DNA of 64,000 nucleotides from Alentia gelatinosa (taxonomy: Eukaryota; Annelida; Polychaeta; Phyllodocida; Polynoidae), in the NCBI GenBank assembly GCA_950022655.1, contig OX465584.1, positions 28,245,469-28,309,468 of the forward strand. Direction: 5' to 3'. The translations under genes and the position numbers were made by a program. Positions within the stretch are counted from its first letter, which is position 1. Each line of letters begins with the position of its first letter. Below, piece by piece: positions 11,231-22,632 of this stretch. The notes under the pieces are model-generated. The model was not told where the DNA came from, ran no database searches, and saw only the letters and a list, made by a program, of their open reading frames with translations.

Positions 11231-11600
11231 CCCCTCCAGGCGCCGGCGGCCCCGGCCCCTCTCCCGGCTGGCACTGGTATGCGGGGGGTGGTCGTGCCGC
11301 GGACGATCGGGTCGCCGAATAAAGCCACCCATCTTTAATTCATGGCCCGAGTATAGCCCGGCAAGCTCGAGTCGATAGCGCCCGGGTTTTTGGCTCTACA
11401 AAAATAACAACGACATAAATTTGATTTGGGCCTGGCAGTGGGCGGACCTTTGAGGCCGTTGAGGTGGGTGGATGGGGGGGTTAACCCGACTCGATGACTC
11501 TAAAGTGGTCGGTTAAATGCGACCCCCAGAACCTTGCTTGGGAGGCTCTACTTCTCAGCTGTCATGCTGGTCGGTCTTAACGGCCTCAATAGCTCGCCAG
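11231..11600. other. CpG-rich patch with no recognised exon
   Basis: Contains GGCGCCGGCGGCC, GTGCCGCGG and several CGAT/TCGA strings in otherwise C-rich then A+T-rich surroundings. It could be regulatory or an unmethylated exon edge. No supportive coding frame or core promoter motif was found. Confidence 0.25.
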
Positions 11601-11752
11601 CAAACCCGAAGTCTCAAAGGTTCGTCGACCTCTTTCTCTGCCCTACTGACTCATTCTCCAAGAACCCTGCAGCTATTTTTTGCAATCCTTTACTCAGGAT
11701 TTATGCACTCGTAAGCATAATAGACAGCTCGCCGACTCCCTCCTTACTGTTT

Positions 11753-11835
11753 AATTAGCCAATTTTGCCACGCATTGTCTCTAATTAGTCAATTTGGTCC
11801 CACTTATTTCCTAATTAGTCAATTTGGCTACTTCT
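11753..11835 (+). repeat. Three tandem TAATTAG(T/C)CAATTT units
   Basis: TAATTAGCCAATTTT, TAATTAGTCAATTTG and TAATTAGTCAATTTG recur at a spacing of about 31-32 bp. Each unit combines a homeodomain core (TAATTA) with a CAAT-type core. The intervening bases vary more than the cores. It is either a short minisatellite or a homotypic binding-site cluster. Confidence 0.6.
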
Positions 11836-12830
11836 TCTGAAACCGTTCGAGTCAACGATAGTGATGGCAGACAGTAAACGATGGTTTTCTCTCTCCTTCA
11901 AGCTCTAGACACCAAGATGACACACCCCATGAGTGGACTCCAATCTCAAAGACAACTCAGAGATACCATCATTAAGGAGCTTCTGGCTATCACCACACAA
12001 TTTTATATCAACATACTAGGCTACTAATTTTGCTTATCACTCATTTCCTAACGTATTCCACATGCTCTCAATCCTTGTGTAAAAACTGCGCACACCTAAA
12101 CCCACAGAAAAAACCATTTGTCACACAAGAGATATTCCAAGATATTCGTTTAAAAACTACGATCCTTAACCGTCTAAGATAACACCATACCCATAGCATC
12201 TACCCGTCATTATATTAGTGCTTCGCCACAAGCGTATCTAGTCACAATCCTTTTCACATTATTGATAAACACTGCCAAAACAGTCCTCTAACAACCATCC
12301 ATCACTCAATACCTTTAAAAAGGTCCTTGAATATCAAGACTAAAATTGGCCAAGCTTCTGTGGCTTCCACCTCAGAGCTTGTATAGTAGTTACTCATGAT
12401 ACTACTTGGATATTTGATAGGTATTGGATCTGGATTCCAAAAGAAATCCAGTATGGCAATCACCTGCAATAATTCAATCCAAGGTATGGTGATCTCCCTT
12501 GCAAAATATCTCTGATGCAACTGTGATTTATTTGTATGTAATGGTATCTCAGCACCAGTTTAGTTTTGCTTATGTATTGGGTTTATGTAACTTTTTTAAC
12601 AGCTCGATAGCTTTGTTCTTGACAAAAGAGAGTTGTTTTATAAATAGTTAACTCATATTACATAGTATATTTTCATTTCAACTATAGATTGTCGTACGGA
12701 CAACTCGTTGTATGTGAAGTGATTTATCACTGTGCTCTAAGAGTAAATCACACCGGCCTAAAGGCTGATTACCTTTACAGGATAAATTAAGAAAAAAATC
12801 CCAGTTGTTCGGTCAAAGTGGTCTTCACTA
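11836..12830. other. A+T-rich noncoding DNA
   Basis: No repeat or gene identified. A 72-residue minus-strand ORF (12520-12302) has a plausible hydrophobic composition but no recognisable motif. Confidence 0.4.
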
Positions 12831-12836
12831 TTTTAG

Positions 12837-13205
12837 ATTAATATTGTATATAGAGTGGTGCTTGCAACAGAAACCTTTACTGCCAATTTTCGTACAGGTC
12901 TTTTCATAGATGGCCAGTACGTCAGTGGTGTAAGAAGAAATGGCCAGCAGTATATATCCTATTTAAGACCACCGACAATAGCAGATCCGTCGGTGCATTA
13001 TCTCATCACTGAAGCACAGTCCAAACCTCATTACCAACCTCTCCCATGCACCGAACCCAGGGTACCATCGGCAGCACCAGTGCCATCAACCCACAAACCC
13101 AACTACTATCAAGACCAGCTAAACATCACCATTACCACCCATTATCTGTCACGCATAATGGATTGGGTAGGGCTGCACCTAAGAGACCAGGACACGTGGC
13201 GTTAG
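12837..13205 (+). CDS. Candidate terminal exon, unknown protein
   Basis: The frame opens exactly after a good 3' splice site (pyrimidine-rich TCTTCACTATTTTAG ending at 12836, with an in-frame stop in the intron side). It runs 122 codons to a TAG at 13203-13205. The peptide begins INIVYRVVLATETF, continues with FIDGQYVSGVRRNGQQYISY, then becomes Pro/Ala/Ser-rich and ends near LRDQDTWR. No domain recognised. There is no in-frame ATG near the start, which suits an internal or last exon. No polyadenylation signal was confirmed and no partner exon was found. Chance remains likely. Confidence 0.25.
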   Translation: MNIVYRVVLATETFTANFRTGLFIDGQYVSGVRRNGQQYISYLRPPTIADPSVHYLITEAQSKPHYQPLPCTEPRVPSAAPVPSTHKPNYYQDQLNITITTHYLSRIMDWVGLHLRDQDTWR

Positions 13206-14300
13206 CACGCACAAATCAGGGTCAGGCCCTTATGGCACACTTTCTTTGATTTGTTAACCGTTGTGCTGTAGTAGGGGAGAAGATATTAGATGCGTTGAAG
13301 TAAACACACATCTTTCTTACTGATAAATTTCCAAGTCAGACACAAGTTAGAACTACATTTATATAATCAAAACATTGCTTGACTAACGATATATCCTCAT
13401 AATTCATAAGATTAGTAACAGCGTGATGGCACAAGTTCTAACCATAAGATCATGGTGTACCTTATAGTTACCACTTAAGCAGCATATTATAGCAAGTATA
13501 TGAATTACTAGATAGGTTTGTGGTAGCATTATATACCTATGTGCAAAGGTGACACTTTTACTGTCCAGAGGTGCGGATTCCGTTCGTTACTGAGTGACAA
13601 AAGAATACCCATACATCCCTCTCTACCACGTGACATGTTGAGACAATAAAAAGTGAGCTGTAAAATGGCGTTTTCGAATGGTTTTGAGGTATATTGTAAG
13701 GAGACATAGTGGGTGTGTTGGAATTACATCTGCTCCTTGTTGTTTTGGTACCGACAAAAACAACTCGGAACAAATTCCATTCAGTCACACTTACCAAGTT
13801 TCCATATATTATACGCCTGCCCACCATCACTCATCCCTAGTTTTGCAGCTACTACTGTTACAACCACTATGACTATAATCACCACCACCTCCATCCCTCA
13901 TAATCCAGCATGCAATCACTATCGGTCTGCTCACTAACCAGTCACTTATCACAATCCATCATCTATGTATACCTCTCCGGCGATAGTCTCCCTAACGCGA
14001 CGCCATCCACCGCGGTTATCATTCATACACATGTTCATCACCGGTCCACACAAGCAGACGACATTCGAGCTCAATCTCTACCACGGGATCGTTCACAGCG
14101 TCATAGTGTCACTGTCGTAACCAGAACGCAGGGTAATTAGTGGTTGTAACGGGAGATACAGCAAGGTGTCCTGGCGTGACCAGAGCGTAAACAACTGATA
14201 TTTTCTACGAAATGAGACCTCAGGGGTGTCGTCTGCTAGAAGCCTTTTTCAGTAAGTGGGTGAGAAAATGGAAGGTATTGGTTACTTTTGTTTAGCACTG
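13206..14300. other. Noncoding DNA, no feature seen
   Basis: Short overlapping ORFs occur on both strands at 13560-13940 without recognisable motifs. No repeats noticed. Confidence 0.4.
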
Positions 14301-14302
14301 AA

Positions 14303-14665
14303 GTTGGATTCTCACGATGGGATTCGTGTACCTCACAGGGTGTTTGTCTGAGACAAATCCTGCTAAGATTTTGTACTGGAACACAATATCCTCGACTGAC
14401 CAGTAGGGTTCTATTTCCATAAAGTGGGATTCACACGATGGGATTCATGTACCTCACTGGGTGTTTTTTTCTGAGACATATCTGTATATCTTGAGGATCT
14501 GTAACCGAACACAATCCCTTCGTCTAAGTTGTAGGGTGCCATTTCCCTGAGACATGTTTTTCCCCTGCATTTGTTGGGGACATAACCATAAATAAGAAAA
14601 GAATCTCATGAGATTTTGAACCCTGTGAGGTACAAGAATCCCACCGTGTGGATTCCACTTAAGAC
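14303..14665. repeat. Degenerate repeat with GGGATTCxTGTACCTCAC core
   Basis: Two direct units of about 120 bp start near 14303 and 14422. Each has ATTC(T/A)CACGATGGGATTC, GTACCTCAC and a GGGTGTTT block, then a GAGACA motif and AACACAAT. A third, inverted core (GTGAGGTAC, AATCCCACC) lies at 14625-14650. A diverged forward relative appears at 57605-57640. Organisation suggests a dispersed transposon-derived repeat rather than a satellite. Confidence 0.55.
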
Positions 14666-15780
14666 AAGTTTTCCCCTGCAGTTGTCGGCATCAAATACCC
14701 CTAACAACCTTTGATTTTAAACACCTTTAAGGGTTCTAGGGGCCTTTTGGTGAGACAGATGTACTTCACTCATTACCAACCTGTCCGTGGGGCAGTAGTC
14801 CTATTTGACACCTATGCACAAGGGGACAGTTCTTGAGTCGGCGAATATATACTTCCCGAGGGTTATCCACTAGGAGGTCAGGGTGTGTAGTCATGTGGAT
14901 ACACCTCCCTACCCCACCCCACCCCCACCCCAACTCCTCAAGAGACATTCTACATGGACCAGACATTTGTTGCCCTGTGCAGAATATCATGGAAGGCACT
15001 TACACAGGAAGTACTGCATGCTAGAGAATGGAACTCTGGCTGGAGAATACCCTGATCATTGATACTTTGCACTAATTGGGAAATAGTCGGCGACTGGTGA
15101 AAAGGTGTGAAGTACACTAGTTTCAGATACATTATCCTGTGTGAATCCCACTTCAAGAACGTTCTGCGCTGCCTCGTCCGCGAGGTGTGAAGATTGTCTT
15201 TATCTTTAAACGCTAGACCTCCTACAACCTCTCCTACAGCTATATACTCTCGTTGACATGCAGCGAAGTGAACATCCCCACCCTCCGATGTAGGGTAAAT
15301 ACAGTACACGAGAAGTCAGATGGTTTAGTATCGCAGTTTAATAGCAACTCCAGACTGTATTACCAATCTTCCACACCAGGGTGTTTTTTTTTCTTTATTG
15401 TGCCAAAGCAAGGTGTCATCTGCAATATGCAGGTACAAGACCGCCTCTGTAACCATAGTACAAATGCCTGTTGCAGAGAACAATTCTGACGTGATTTTCA
15501 TAAGAATATATACATGCCCATATAGGGCGATGAAAATAATGTAATGAATATGGATGGTGACAAATCTAGTCTATTTCACAGGAACTGGGAGACCCACAGG
15601 GTAGTGACGAGGTTGTTCGTTTGTTCTTATACGTCCGGTATTTGTACCCAAATTATCAAAAGCACGCCGTCAGAGTATCGCTAGTGCATTGCAGAACCTA
15701 CGACAACCAGCCACAGCTTAGGTTTGTTGGATAATGGAAAGTAGGCTTTGGGAGACCTGCCGTTGGTGAGTGGTGGAGAA
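14666..15780. other. Noncoding DNA, no feature seen
   Basis: A CCCCACCCC-type run lies at 14910-14935. Minus-strand frames at 15309-14950 are open for 119 codons but show no family motif. Confidence 0.35.
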
Positions 15781-15781
15781 A

Positions 15782-16090
15782 TGAGCCAATAGCAGGGCGC
15801 CTACTTGGATTGTACGGCGGCGAGAGATCTCGCGGGAACTGGCCTTGGCCTAATCACTCTCTCCGTAAACCCCTCACACAGCGCCCTCTCCCGGGTACAG
15901 GTGGCGACGCCTGGTGACGAGGGGGCGGCGCTGAGGCGGGCGTTTGTATTTTGCTGACCTCTCGGGGGTCAGTTCCGTGCTGTTATGAATAATCTGTGAG
16001 CAGGGGCTCCTTTTCCCACGAGAGGGCGTGGCGGGCGCGGATGTTTACTGTGGGACGCTGATGGTAATCGTATTTACCCGAACCTGGTGG
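15782..16090. promoter_or_regulatory. CpG-rich candidate promoter with CCAAT and TCTCGCGGGA
   Basis: A CCAAT box at 15786-15790 is followed 38 bp later by TCTCGCGGGA (15828-15837), a motif shared by E2F-like and BANP/ZBTB33-like regulators. Several GC boxes follow (GGGGGCGGCG near 15922). A CTCF-like CCACGAGAGGGCG lies at 16016-16028, one base off the usual core. The DNA then passes into the microsatellite at 16258. No convincing first exon was found on either strand. Confidence 0.35.
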
Positions 16091-16257
16091 ACCCGGAGAG
16101 GTGCAGACGCCCGGATGAGTGGGCCCGACCCTCTTCCTTCCCACTCAGACTCGTGCTCAGTAGTCTCCTTCCCATTCTCCGCCTCTCATAGGTTCGCTTT
16201 ACTCCGTCTTCTCTAACCTGCATGTGTTGGCCACAGTTCTCTTCCTTTCTGTAGCGT

Positions 16258-16493
16258 ATCCCTTCTTGTTCTTGTTCTTGTTCTTGTTCTTGTTCTTGTT
16301 CTTCTTCTTCTTCTTCTTCTTCTTCTCCTTCATCATCTTCTTCTTCATCATCTTCTCCTTCATCATCATCATCATCATCATCATCATCTTCTTCTTCTTC
16401 TTCTTCTTCTTCTTCTTCTTCTTCTTCTTCTTCTTCTTCTTCTTCTTCTTCTTCTTCTTCTTCTTCTTCTTCTTCTTCTTCTTCTTCTTCCCC

Positions 16494-16541
<48 letters not shown>

Positions 16542-16575
16542 AGCATCTTCTTCTTCTTTTCTTCTTCTTCTAATT
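16258..16575. repeat. Compound TTCTTG/TTC/TCA microsatellite
   Basis: About 310 bp of nearly pure trinucleotide repeat. It starts with TTCTTG hexamers, then TTC, mixed TTC/TCA, TCA, a long TTC block of more than 100 bp (16387-16490), TCA again, AGC, and TTC. On the minus strand one frame reads GAA/GAT codons and would encode a long Glu/Asp tract inside a 190-residue ORF. Similar length in several frames shows the openness comes from the repeat. It may form purine-pyrimidine triplex (H-DNA). Confidence 0.95.
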
Positions 16576-16693
16576 GTTATTATACAATTACAATTGTTGT
16601 TGGTCTTCTTATAATTGTAATCATAATTTTTAATATCATTATTCATAATTCACCTCCAAATATCGTAGAAAATTCTCCCACCGACTTTTCGAT

Positions 16694-17263
16694 GTGCTGG
16701 CGCTTACTAATCTCTGCCTTAACCCAACACTGTTTCCCCGGGTATCCACTAAAGACAGGATGAACCACCAAACATTTCGGATTCAAAATAGGGTAACTGT
16801 TAGAAGTTATGAAACTCAAACAACTCATATCCTCTTCCATTCTGCTGGTATGCATTTCACCTTGACCTTTCGTATTCCTTTGCAAAATAATGCGAACTAC
16901 AGCCTTGTTCTTTACGCGTATCAGGTATCTTTCACGGACAGCCAAAAAAGAAACCTAAAACCGGCATGCAAGGTTAGTATTACACACCCAAACTTATGTT
17001 TAACCGATGGAAAGCATGCTGTTTGTAACCCCATATTCGTTTTTGAGCGCCGGAAAACTTGTTCAGATACACTGCCTAGAAACTGGAGGTTAGAGAGCAT
17101 GTATATAGTCTGTGAACTGGCTGTAAAACCAAACCCTTCGCTATCTACAGGCTGGCTACCCACAAAAGACTTGCTGAGGCCAAAGTGGCCTCCCCCAACC
17201 CTTTTATGCCTACCTCCTAATCTTTGGAACTCTCATATTGAGACCCAAGACTTGAATCAGTGA
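16694..17263 (+). other. Open frame of about 190 codons, unassigned
   Basis: The longest frame outside simple repeats, with mixed composition and no recognisable domain. There is no ATG at its beginning. The minus strand of 17163-16921 is also open, with an internally similar pair of blocks (LQTACFPS, FGCVILT). A frame of this length is about what one expects once by chance in a window of this size and base content. Confidence 0.2.
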
Positions 17264-18862
17264 TAATCTAAAATGTATTATGATATACACCGATTTTGAT
17301 ATAAGCAATCAATTTCAGTATTAGGTTCATATATGTCTATACACACATAAGCATATATATGGTAAGTTCTGTTCCTTGATAGATTTTCTCTATGCAATCA
17401 TTACTCTAATAGTAAATTATCACATATATTATTACTTACAATTAATATTGATAACCTGTTACTTATAATTAATATAATAGCCTGTTATTAATACTCAATA
17501 TCAATAAGGCCAAAACACAATTTCATATCTATATAAAATTCAATAACATTTTATTTGCCCAACTCCTGCCTTCCTCTTGTGTCCAAGAATACGGGATAAT
17601 GAGATATATTTTATCAGTTCAGGGCAATTTCTTTTTCCTCCATCTCTGGAAGGAGATTTCCAATATTATACATAGACTACTGAATCTCATAAGCCTGATG
17701 GAAGAAATGATGAAAATGTCTGTTGATATGAGCGCGCTCCCATGCACAGCTCCCTATTTGCCGCCTTGCCGCCTTTTCAACTTGCCGCCATGCCGCAATA
17801 CCCAGGCGCCAGGGAAGTGACCAGACATTCCCAAGTCGACCATATCGATGAAATCTCGGTGCCACTGTGTGGTAGGAGAGGCAGCCCGACCAATGTAGTG
17901 CTCTTAAACAGGCGCGGCCAATGCCAGCCTGTCCCTTGTATGTAGATAGCTACTGCTAGGTGGTGGGCACCCAGACATTGGTATACATAGATCTCAGTGA
18001 CTGCTCTGCCTCGACTAGACCATTGATCCGACCGGTAAACAGCTGTTGGCGTGGTCACCCCGGCTTTGGGAGTGTCATAAGCTGCTCGTTAGTGGTAATC
18101 ACATTTGCACGGTGCTCAGCCTTGTTGAGTAAGAACATTACAAAGTTCAAAGGTCAACTGGACAGTATGGGTATCATGGGGAAGTTCTCTGGAAAGAATC
18201 GGTTTTAACATAATGGTCAGACGTTGATACGAACAATATATATACCAGACAAAAGACAAAAAGTAATTCCAAGGCATAACCTTCGTCATTCCTGTCCATA
18301 TTTCTATATAGTTCCGCGCATATGTATGAAAGCTATGCATGTGGTAATGTTCCTCTCCCGCATATCTATGTACGATTTATTACATTCAATCCACTCTCAC
18401 ATGGTCGATTGGCCACCTTTCTCTAACCTTACCTTACTCTGATGCCACGATTAAACTATCAACACCCAGTCGTAAATCCCATATGACGACTATTACCGAT
18501 GTCGATATCACCCATACGTATGGTAATGTATTCACACGGATGCTAGAACATGGAGGCTAGCTGCTTAGCGGGCTGCCAATGCAATAGCCATAAATATGGC
18601 GCCCTGGGTGCCGGGCGACGGGGTCAGCGGATTAGATGTAAGTGTTACGAGCACGGGGAGCAGCTCATCAGATCGCCCTCTATTTGGCTTTATTGCACTA
18701 ATCAAAGAGTTCCTCAGATAAACGGATGTGGTGGTGTATTCACTTGTCATTTAAGTAACTAGAAAAGTTATCATATTTCTCTACGCCAAGATGGCCTTTT
18801 CATTGTTAATTTGAATTCATGAAAATATTGATGCATTGGTATACGGAATTGTGACAGTCATC
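17264..18862. other. A+T-rich noncoding DNA
   Basis: ATTAATAT-rich sequence at 17340-17560 contains two near-identical ACTTA(C/T)AATTAATAT blocks (17435-17475). A CCGCC-repeat patch lies at 17760-17795. No gene, RNA or inverted-repeat element recognised. Confidence 0.45.
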
Positions 18863-18865
18863 TTA

Positions 18866-19146
18866 GGGCCGGCGTCCACCTACTACGATATGGCACCGAT
18901 ATGGTCCACGATACACCTCCCGATGCAAAATTAAAATCGCGTCGGAAGGTCACTTAATATCGGAGCAGTTGAACACGTTTCTGCGATAAGACACCGATAA
19001 AAACCCATACAATGCGTGGTGAAGTGGCATGTCTAGACATATGTCTACGATTTTGCACCTTCCCGATATGTCTCCGATATTTGCTTTTTGTATCGGTGCC
19101 ATATCGGGAGGTCTAAATTTCTTTCGTAGTAGGTGGACGCCAGGCC
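18866..19146 (-). mobile_element. PIF/Harbinger-like MITE, copy 3 (inverted)
   Basis: A 281-bp copy in the opposite orientation to copies 1, 2 and 4. The left end reads GGGCCGGCGTCCACCTACTA, the right end GTGGACGCCAGGCC. TTA duplications lie at 18863-18865 and 19147-19149. Interior blocks are the reverse complement of copy 1. It faces copy 4 across 546 bp. Confidence 0.88.
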
Positions 19147-19149
19147 TTA

Positions 19150-19385
19150 TTATGAAGTTAGCTTTGTGTCACATAGTCCATATCTATAGCATTTTTTCTA
19201 AAATTTAGAATAGTGCATCTCTCAGCCATGGCCGAGTTTTTCAGATCGATGTTGAAGCACATAAATAAAAGATAACGAAATGATACATCAAGATCAGAAT
19301 AGATTTATCGCCCACTAGCAGGCTATAGGGTGAGGTAATAATGAAATGAAGTAATTGGGTTTGCTCATTACCATAGGTCCTTTTA
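19150..19385. other. A+T-rich flank of LINE fragment
   Basis: Lies downstream (on minus) of the LINE-like reading frame. It could be the eroded 3' untranslated region of that element. No poly-A-like tail or tandem 3' repeat was found. Confidence 0.35.
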
Positions 19386-19582
19386 TTTTACTCTAAGGAT
19401 GGAACAACAGCCTTTTTAAAGTCGTTTTTGCTCGCAGGATGTTGCACATTCGGGGGTAGCAGTTTCCACAACTTTGTTCCACAGTAATTTGGAGAGTTGA
19501 AAATGGTAGCACTCCTAGTTTTTCCCATTCGAAAATGAATTTTCTTTACAGACCGAGTAATTCGCGGGGCTGAATCCATTCA
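19386..19582 (-). pseudogene. LINE-type reverse transcriptase C-terminal fragment
   Basis: The minus strand encodes about 63 residues ending in a stop. They carry the arrangement typical of the tail of non-LTR retrotransposon ORF2 proteins: TRS, a basic stretch, TRSA, then GTKLWKLLPPNVQ and a Ser-x-x-x-Phe-Lys-Lys motif (KNDFKKAV). In the families the corresponding signature is LWNSLP followed by SxxxFKxxL. Upstream RT core boxes are not recognisable; the frame is interrupted and MITE copy 4 lies 110 bp upstream. This is a 5'-truncated, decayed insertion. Clade (CR1, L2, RTE or Jockey) cannot be told. Confidence 0.55.
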
Positions 19583-19692
19583 ATTAGGATTATGTCTATT
19601 ACGGTACATCATTACTAGCATGTAATTATCATCGAATACTAAAGAATCATTATAGATGTATTGTATGGAGATATGAATAGATACCACCATAA

Positions 19693-19973
19693 GGCCTGGC
19701 GTCCACCTACTACGATAGAAATATAGACCTACCGATATTGCACCGATACAAAGAGTCAATATCGGAGACATATCGGGAAGGTGCAAAATCGTAGACATAT
19801 GTCTAGACATGCCAATCCACCATACATAATAAGGATTTTTATTGATGTCTAATCGCAGAAACGTGGTCAACTGCCCCGATATTAGGTGCCCTTCCGACGC
19901 GATTTTCATTTTGTATCGGGAGGTGCATCGTAGACCATATCGGAGCCATATCGTAGTAGGTGGACGCCAGGCC
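19693..19973 (+). mobile_element. PIF/Harbinger-like MITE, copy 4
   Basis: A 281-bp copy close to copy 1 in sequence. The right flank has TTA (19974-19976); the left flank reads TAA (19690-19692), probably one substitution in the original duplication. It sits immediately upstream (on minus) of the LINE fragment. With copy 3 it makes a long inverted repeat around that fragment. Confidence 0.86.
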
Positions 19974-19976
19974 TTA

Positions 19977-22335
19977 CAATACAAGGAAATGGATATGTAT
20001 CCCGATGGTAAAAATAAGATACTTGATGAACGAATTCTCTTTAGTTCATCTATAAAAAATCCCCCGGACGTGTAGCTTAGCATATCTGTTTTTGATAGAA
20101 AACCTATATTCTGAAACTCTTCCTGCATAAGTATCTATGTCATAATGCAGTGACATATCACATAGATAGTCCTACCTGAAATGGAATATGTTAATACAAT
20201 AATAGGTAGAATCGAATAATAAGTCGTTACACTTAATACTTTATCTGTGATTCAAATCCATATTGACTCTCGTCATAGATTGTATAACCATAAAGATACG
20301 AATTTGATTTGTCTTGAAATCGAGATGGCAGTCATATTGTAAGCAGTCTGACATTCTGTCCACAGCTATACAGTTAAACATTCAGACATATTTATTTACA
20401 AATAAACGTTTTGTTTCATGCTGCACAAGAGAATTATAATCCTCTGTGAAGATAGCTATATATGACATTCTTAAAGGACGCAAGTACCTTAACATACACA
20501 AATCTATAAATGTTACCGAAACCTACCCCGCCTCTCGCAATAGTTATTGCAAATACTTGTAAAGCAATTTCGTTGTCATCTTTTACGCAGTATATGCCAT
20601 AATAAAATATTCAAGAGAAAGGCAGGAAATCATCGACTATACTGAGCTTCATTGTGTGGCACGAGGAGAAGTGCACAGACAGAGCTGTATCATTGAACAA
20701 TCCAATATCTTATACACACACAAACCTCTCCTCGTCAAAAGTCAGGAATTATCCCATCCCTTTGTTCTATGAATGTCGGTCTTCATCATGTTTGCCATTC
20801 CACGCTCTTTATTTGCCCGGACAACCAGCTGGAGGGAACTGGCACGTTGAGCCAACACAGGGAATTGATATATATTCAGATGGGGTTGTACGTATAGGAA
20901 CAGCTCTCCTTCTGAAGTTCTTAGACTATTGCTGCAGGAACGTTGAGTCTCTCATGTAAGGCAGGTCTGCGTGCTTCGCATTGATCGAAGAAGCCGAGCA
21001 TTACAAGGCAGTCATATTTAAAATTATAAGAGGCGGCTGCGGCTTTTCAAGTGGTCTCATAGGAGGGGATGGTTTTGAAATGCTCTTATCAATGACGATC
21101 ATTCACGAAAGCACCAGGGACTGAATGGATTTCAGTCATCAATTACCCAAACAGAGGATTAAATAACAGTCAGAGTTAGACCCTCTAATGAAATGTGTTA
21201 CATTTGCTGTATGATTATTGGGAACTTAAACTCAAAGATTGTACTCAAATAACTTATTTTACCCATAACAAGGCGGCGAGTTATACTATATGACGTTCAT
21301 CATTGCTAGGAAGCTTTATACTTCTATGGAAGCTATTTTATTGATATCTGATTTATTAGATTAAAGCAGATACGGATTACCTATTTCTTTTAATTGTTAC
21401 GGTTTTTAATTCTTGTCATACTATATCATTCAAACAAAAGGAATCAGCATGTATTCATGTACTTAGTAGAACCTAGTTAAGCTAGCGAAATCCATAGCAA
21501 AATCTCCATCTACATACATCAATGAGCCACCCATTTTCTCAACATATTGGTTTCCCATCGCAGGTAAAGGAGGATGAAAAGGGCAGCATACATAGAATGC
21601 AAAAGTACTGACTAAAAATTGTCTCATATCAGTGATATTGCAATTCTACAGTTACTAGTATCAGTAGATCTTGGATACCTAGTTCATATGAGGTATTGGT
21701 GTGTGTGACAGTGCCTTGTTTTCCTGTCATTAAAACATTTGCCAATCGTCCTGCATCTCCCTAGGTCCCTTCCCAGTCTTGATAATTCAGAACTTATGTG
21801 ACCACAGTGGTTTGCATCCTCGATTATTTAGACTCCAGGAGGCCTCACTGGCCTCGTTGTGGACGTCCAATAATAATACTTGTGTCACTTACCTAAGCAT
21901 TGCTCTTATACAACCAATGAAAATGATCCTATATATTTAACTATGTATTTAAACATACAGCTATGTGAATAGAAGTATACTAGTATAAGAGGCCGTTATA
22001 TGGTTAGGGCATCAATTTTTGCATTGTTTTGTTTTGTTGTGAAATCAGAGAACTGACTAGATAGATCATCTTTGTCACATCTATTCCCTGTAGTTAGTTG
22101 CCTTTATTAGGGTCTGTAGATCAACGGTTGGTATTTTGAAAGCTTTACATAGCAAAAGTTCTTTCGAACCAGAAAAAACCTATCATGGTCCAAAATTCAA
22201 TTTACTCATTTCCGTAATTTATTCGACAAGATAATTATGATACACAGGGCAATACTAAATATCATAAGGAGTCTTGTAAAGTTCCACTATAGATAATATG
22301 ATTATTGGCTCGGGCTGATGAGAATGGGCTCCGAA
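19977..22335. other. A+T-rich noncoding DNA
   Basis: No repeat family or RNA gene recognised. A 101-codon plus frame (20654-20959) ends beside a GTAAGG string that could act as a splice donor, but nothing else supports it. Confidence 0.45.
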
Positions 22336-22632
22336 TCAATTAGTTTTAGACCAAGTGGCATCTCTAGAACAGAACACGTCCCTGAACCTAATATTACCCA
22401 ATGTCAGATTGTGTTTTGCGGCGGCCGATTGGGAGTCACACGATATGGGTCCCTCATGTAGGTCCCGTCTGTTTGCGTCCTGACGCCGGTAAATGACTGA
22501 GGACACCTCGGGCAAATTGCCTCCGTGATTTAATTGTCGTTTTATGCTGGCATTCCCATCGCTTCTATTATACTGCGGGTGCGTACGCCTCGCGCCGGCC
22601 GCTATGCGGGGAGAGGTATGCGAGGCAGGCAT
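22336..22632 (-). CDS. Unassigned 98-residue ORF in CpG-rich DNA
   Basis: Starts with ATG and runs to TGA without interruption. The protein is hydrophilic and basic, with SVIYRRQDANRRD centrally and RFRDVFCSRD near the end. I recognise no domain. The region is more CpG-rich than its surroundings, so it may be an exon, a conserved regulatory block, or chance. No splice sites or polyadenylation signal were convincing. Confidence 0.2.
   Translation of the reverse strand: MPASHTSPRIAAGARRTHPQYNRSDGNASIKRQLNHGGNLPEVSSVIYRRQDANRRDLHEGPISCDSQSAAAKHNLTLGNIRFRDVFCSRDATWSKTN

Noticed and set aside
16074..16646. 190-residue Asp/Glu-rich minus-strand ORF
   Set aside because: It is the translation of the TTC/TCA microsatellite; other frames of the same tract are equally open (poly-Lys, poly-Phe).
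19580..20128. 182-residue minus-strand ORF
   Set aside because: It runs straight through MITE copy 4, so its middle is transposon noncoding sequence and the frame is fortuitous.
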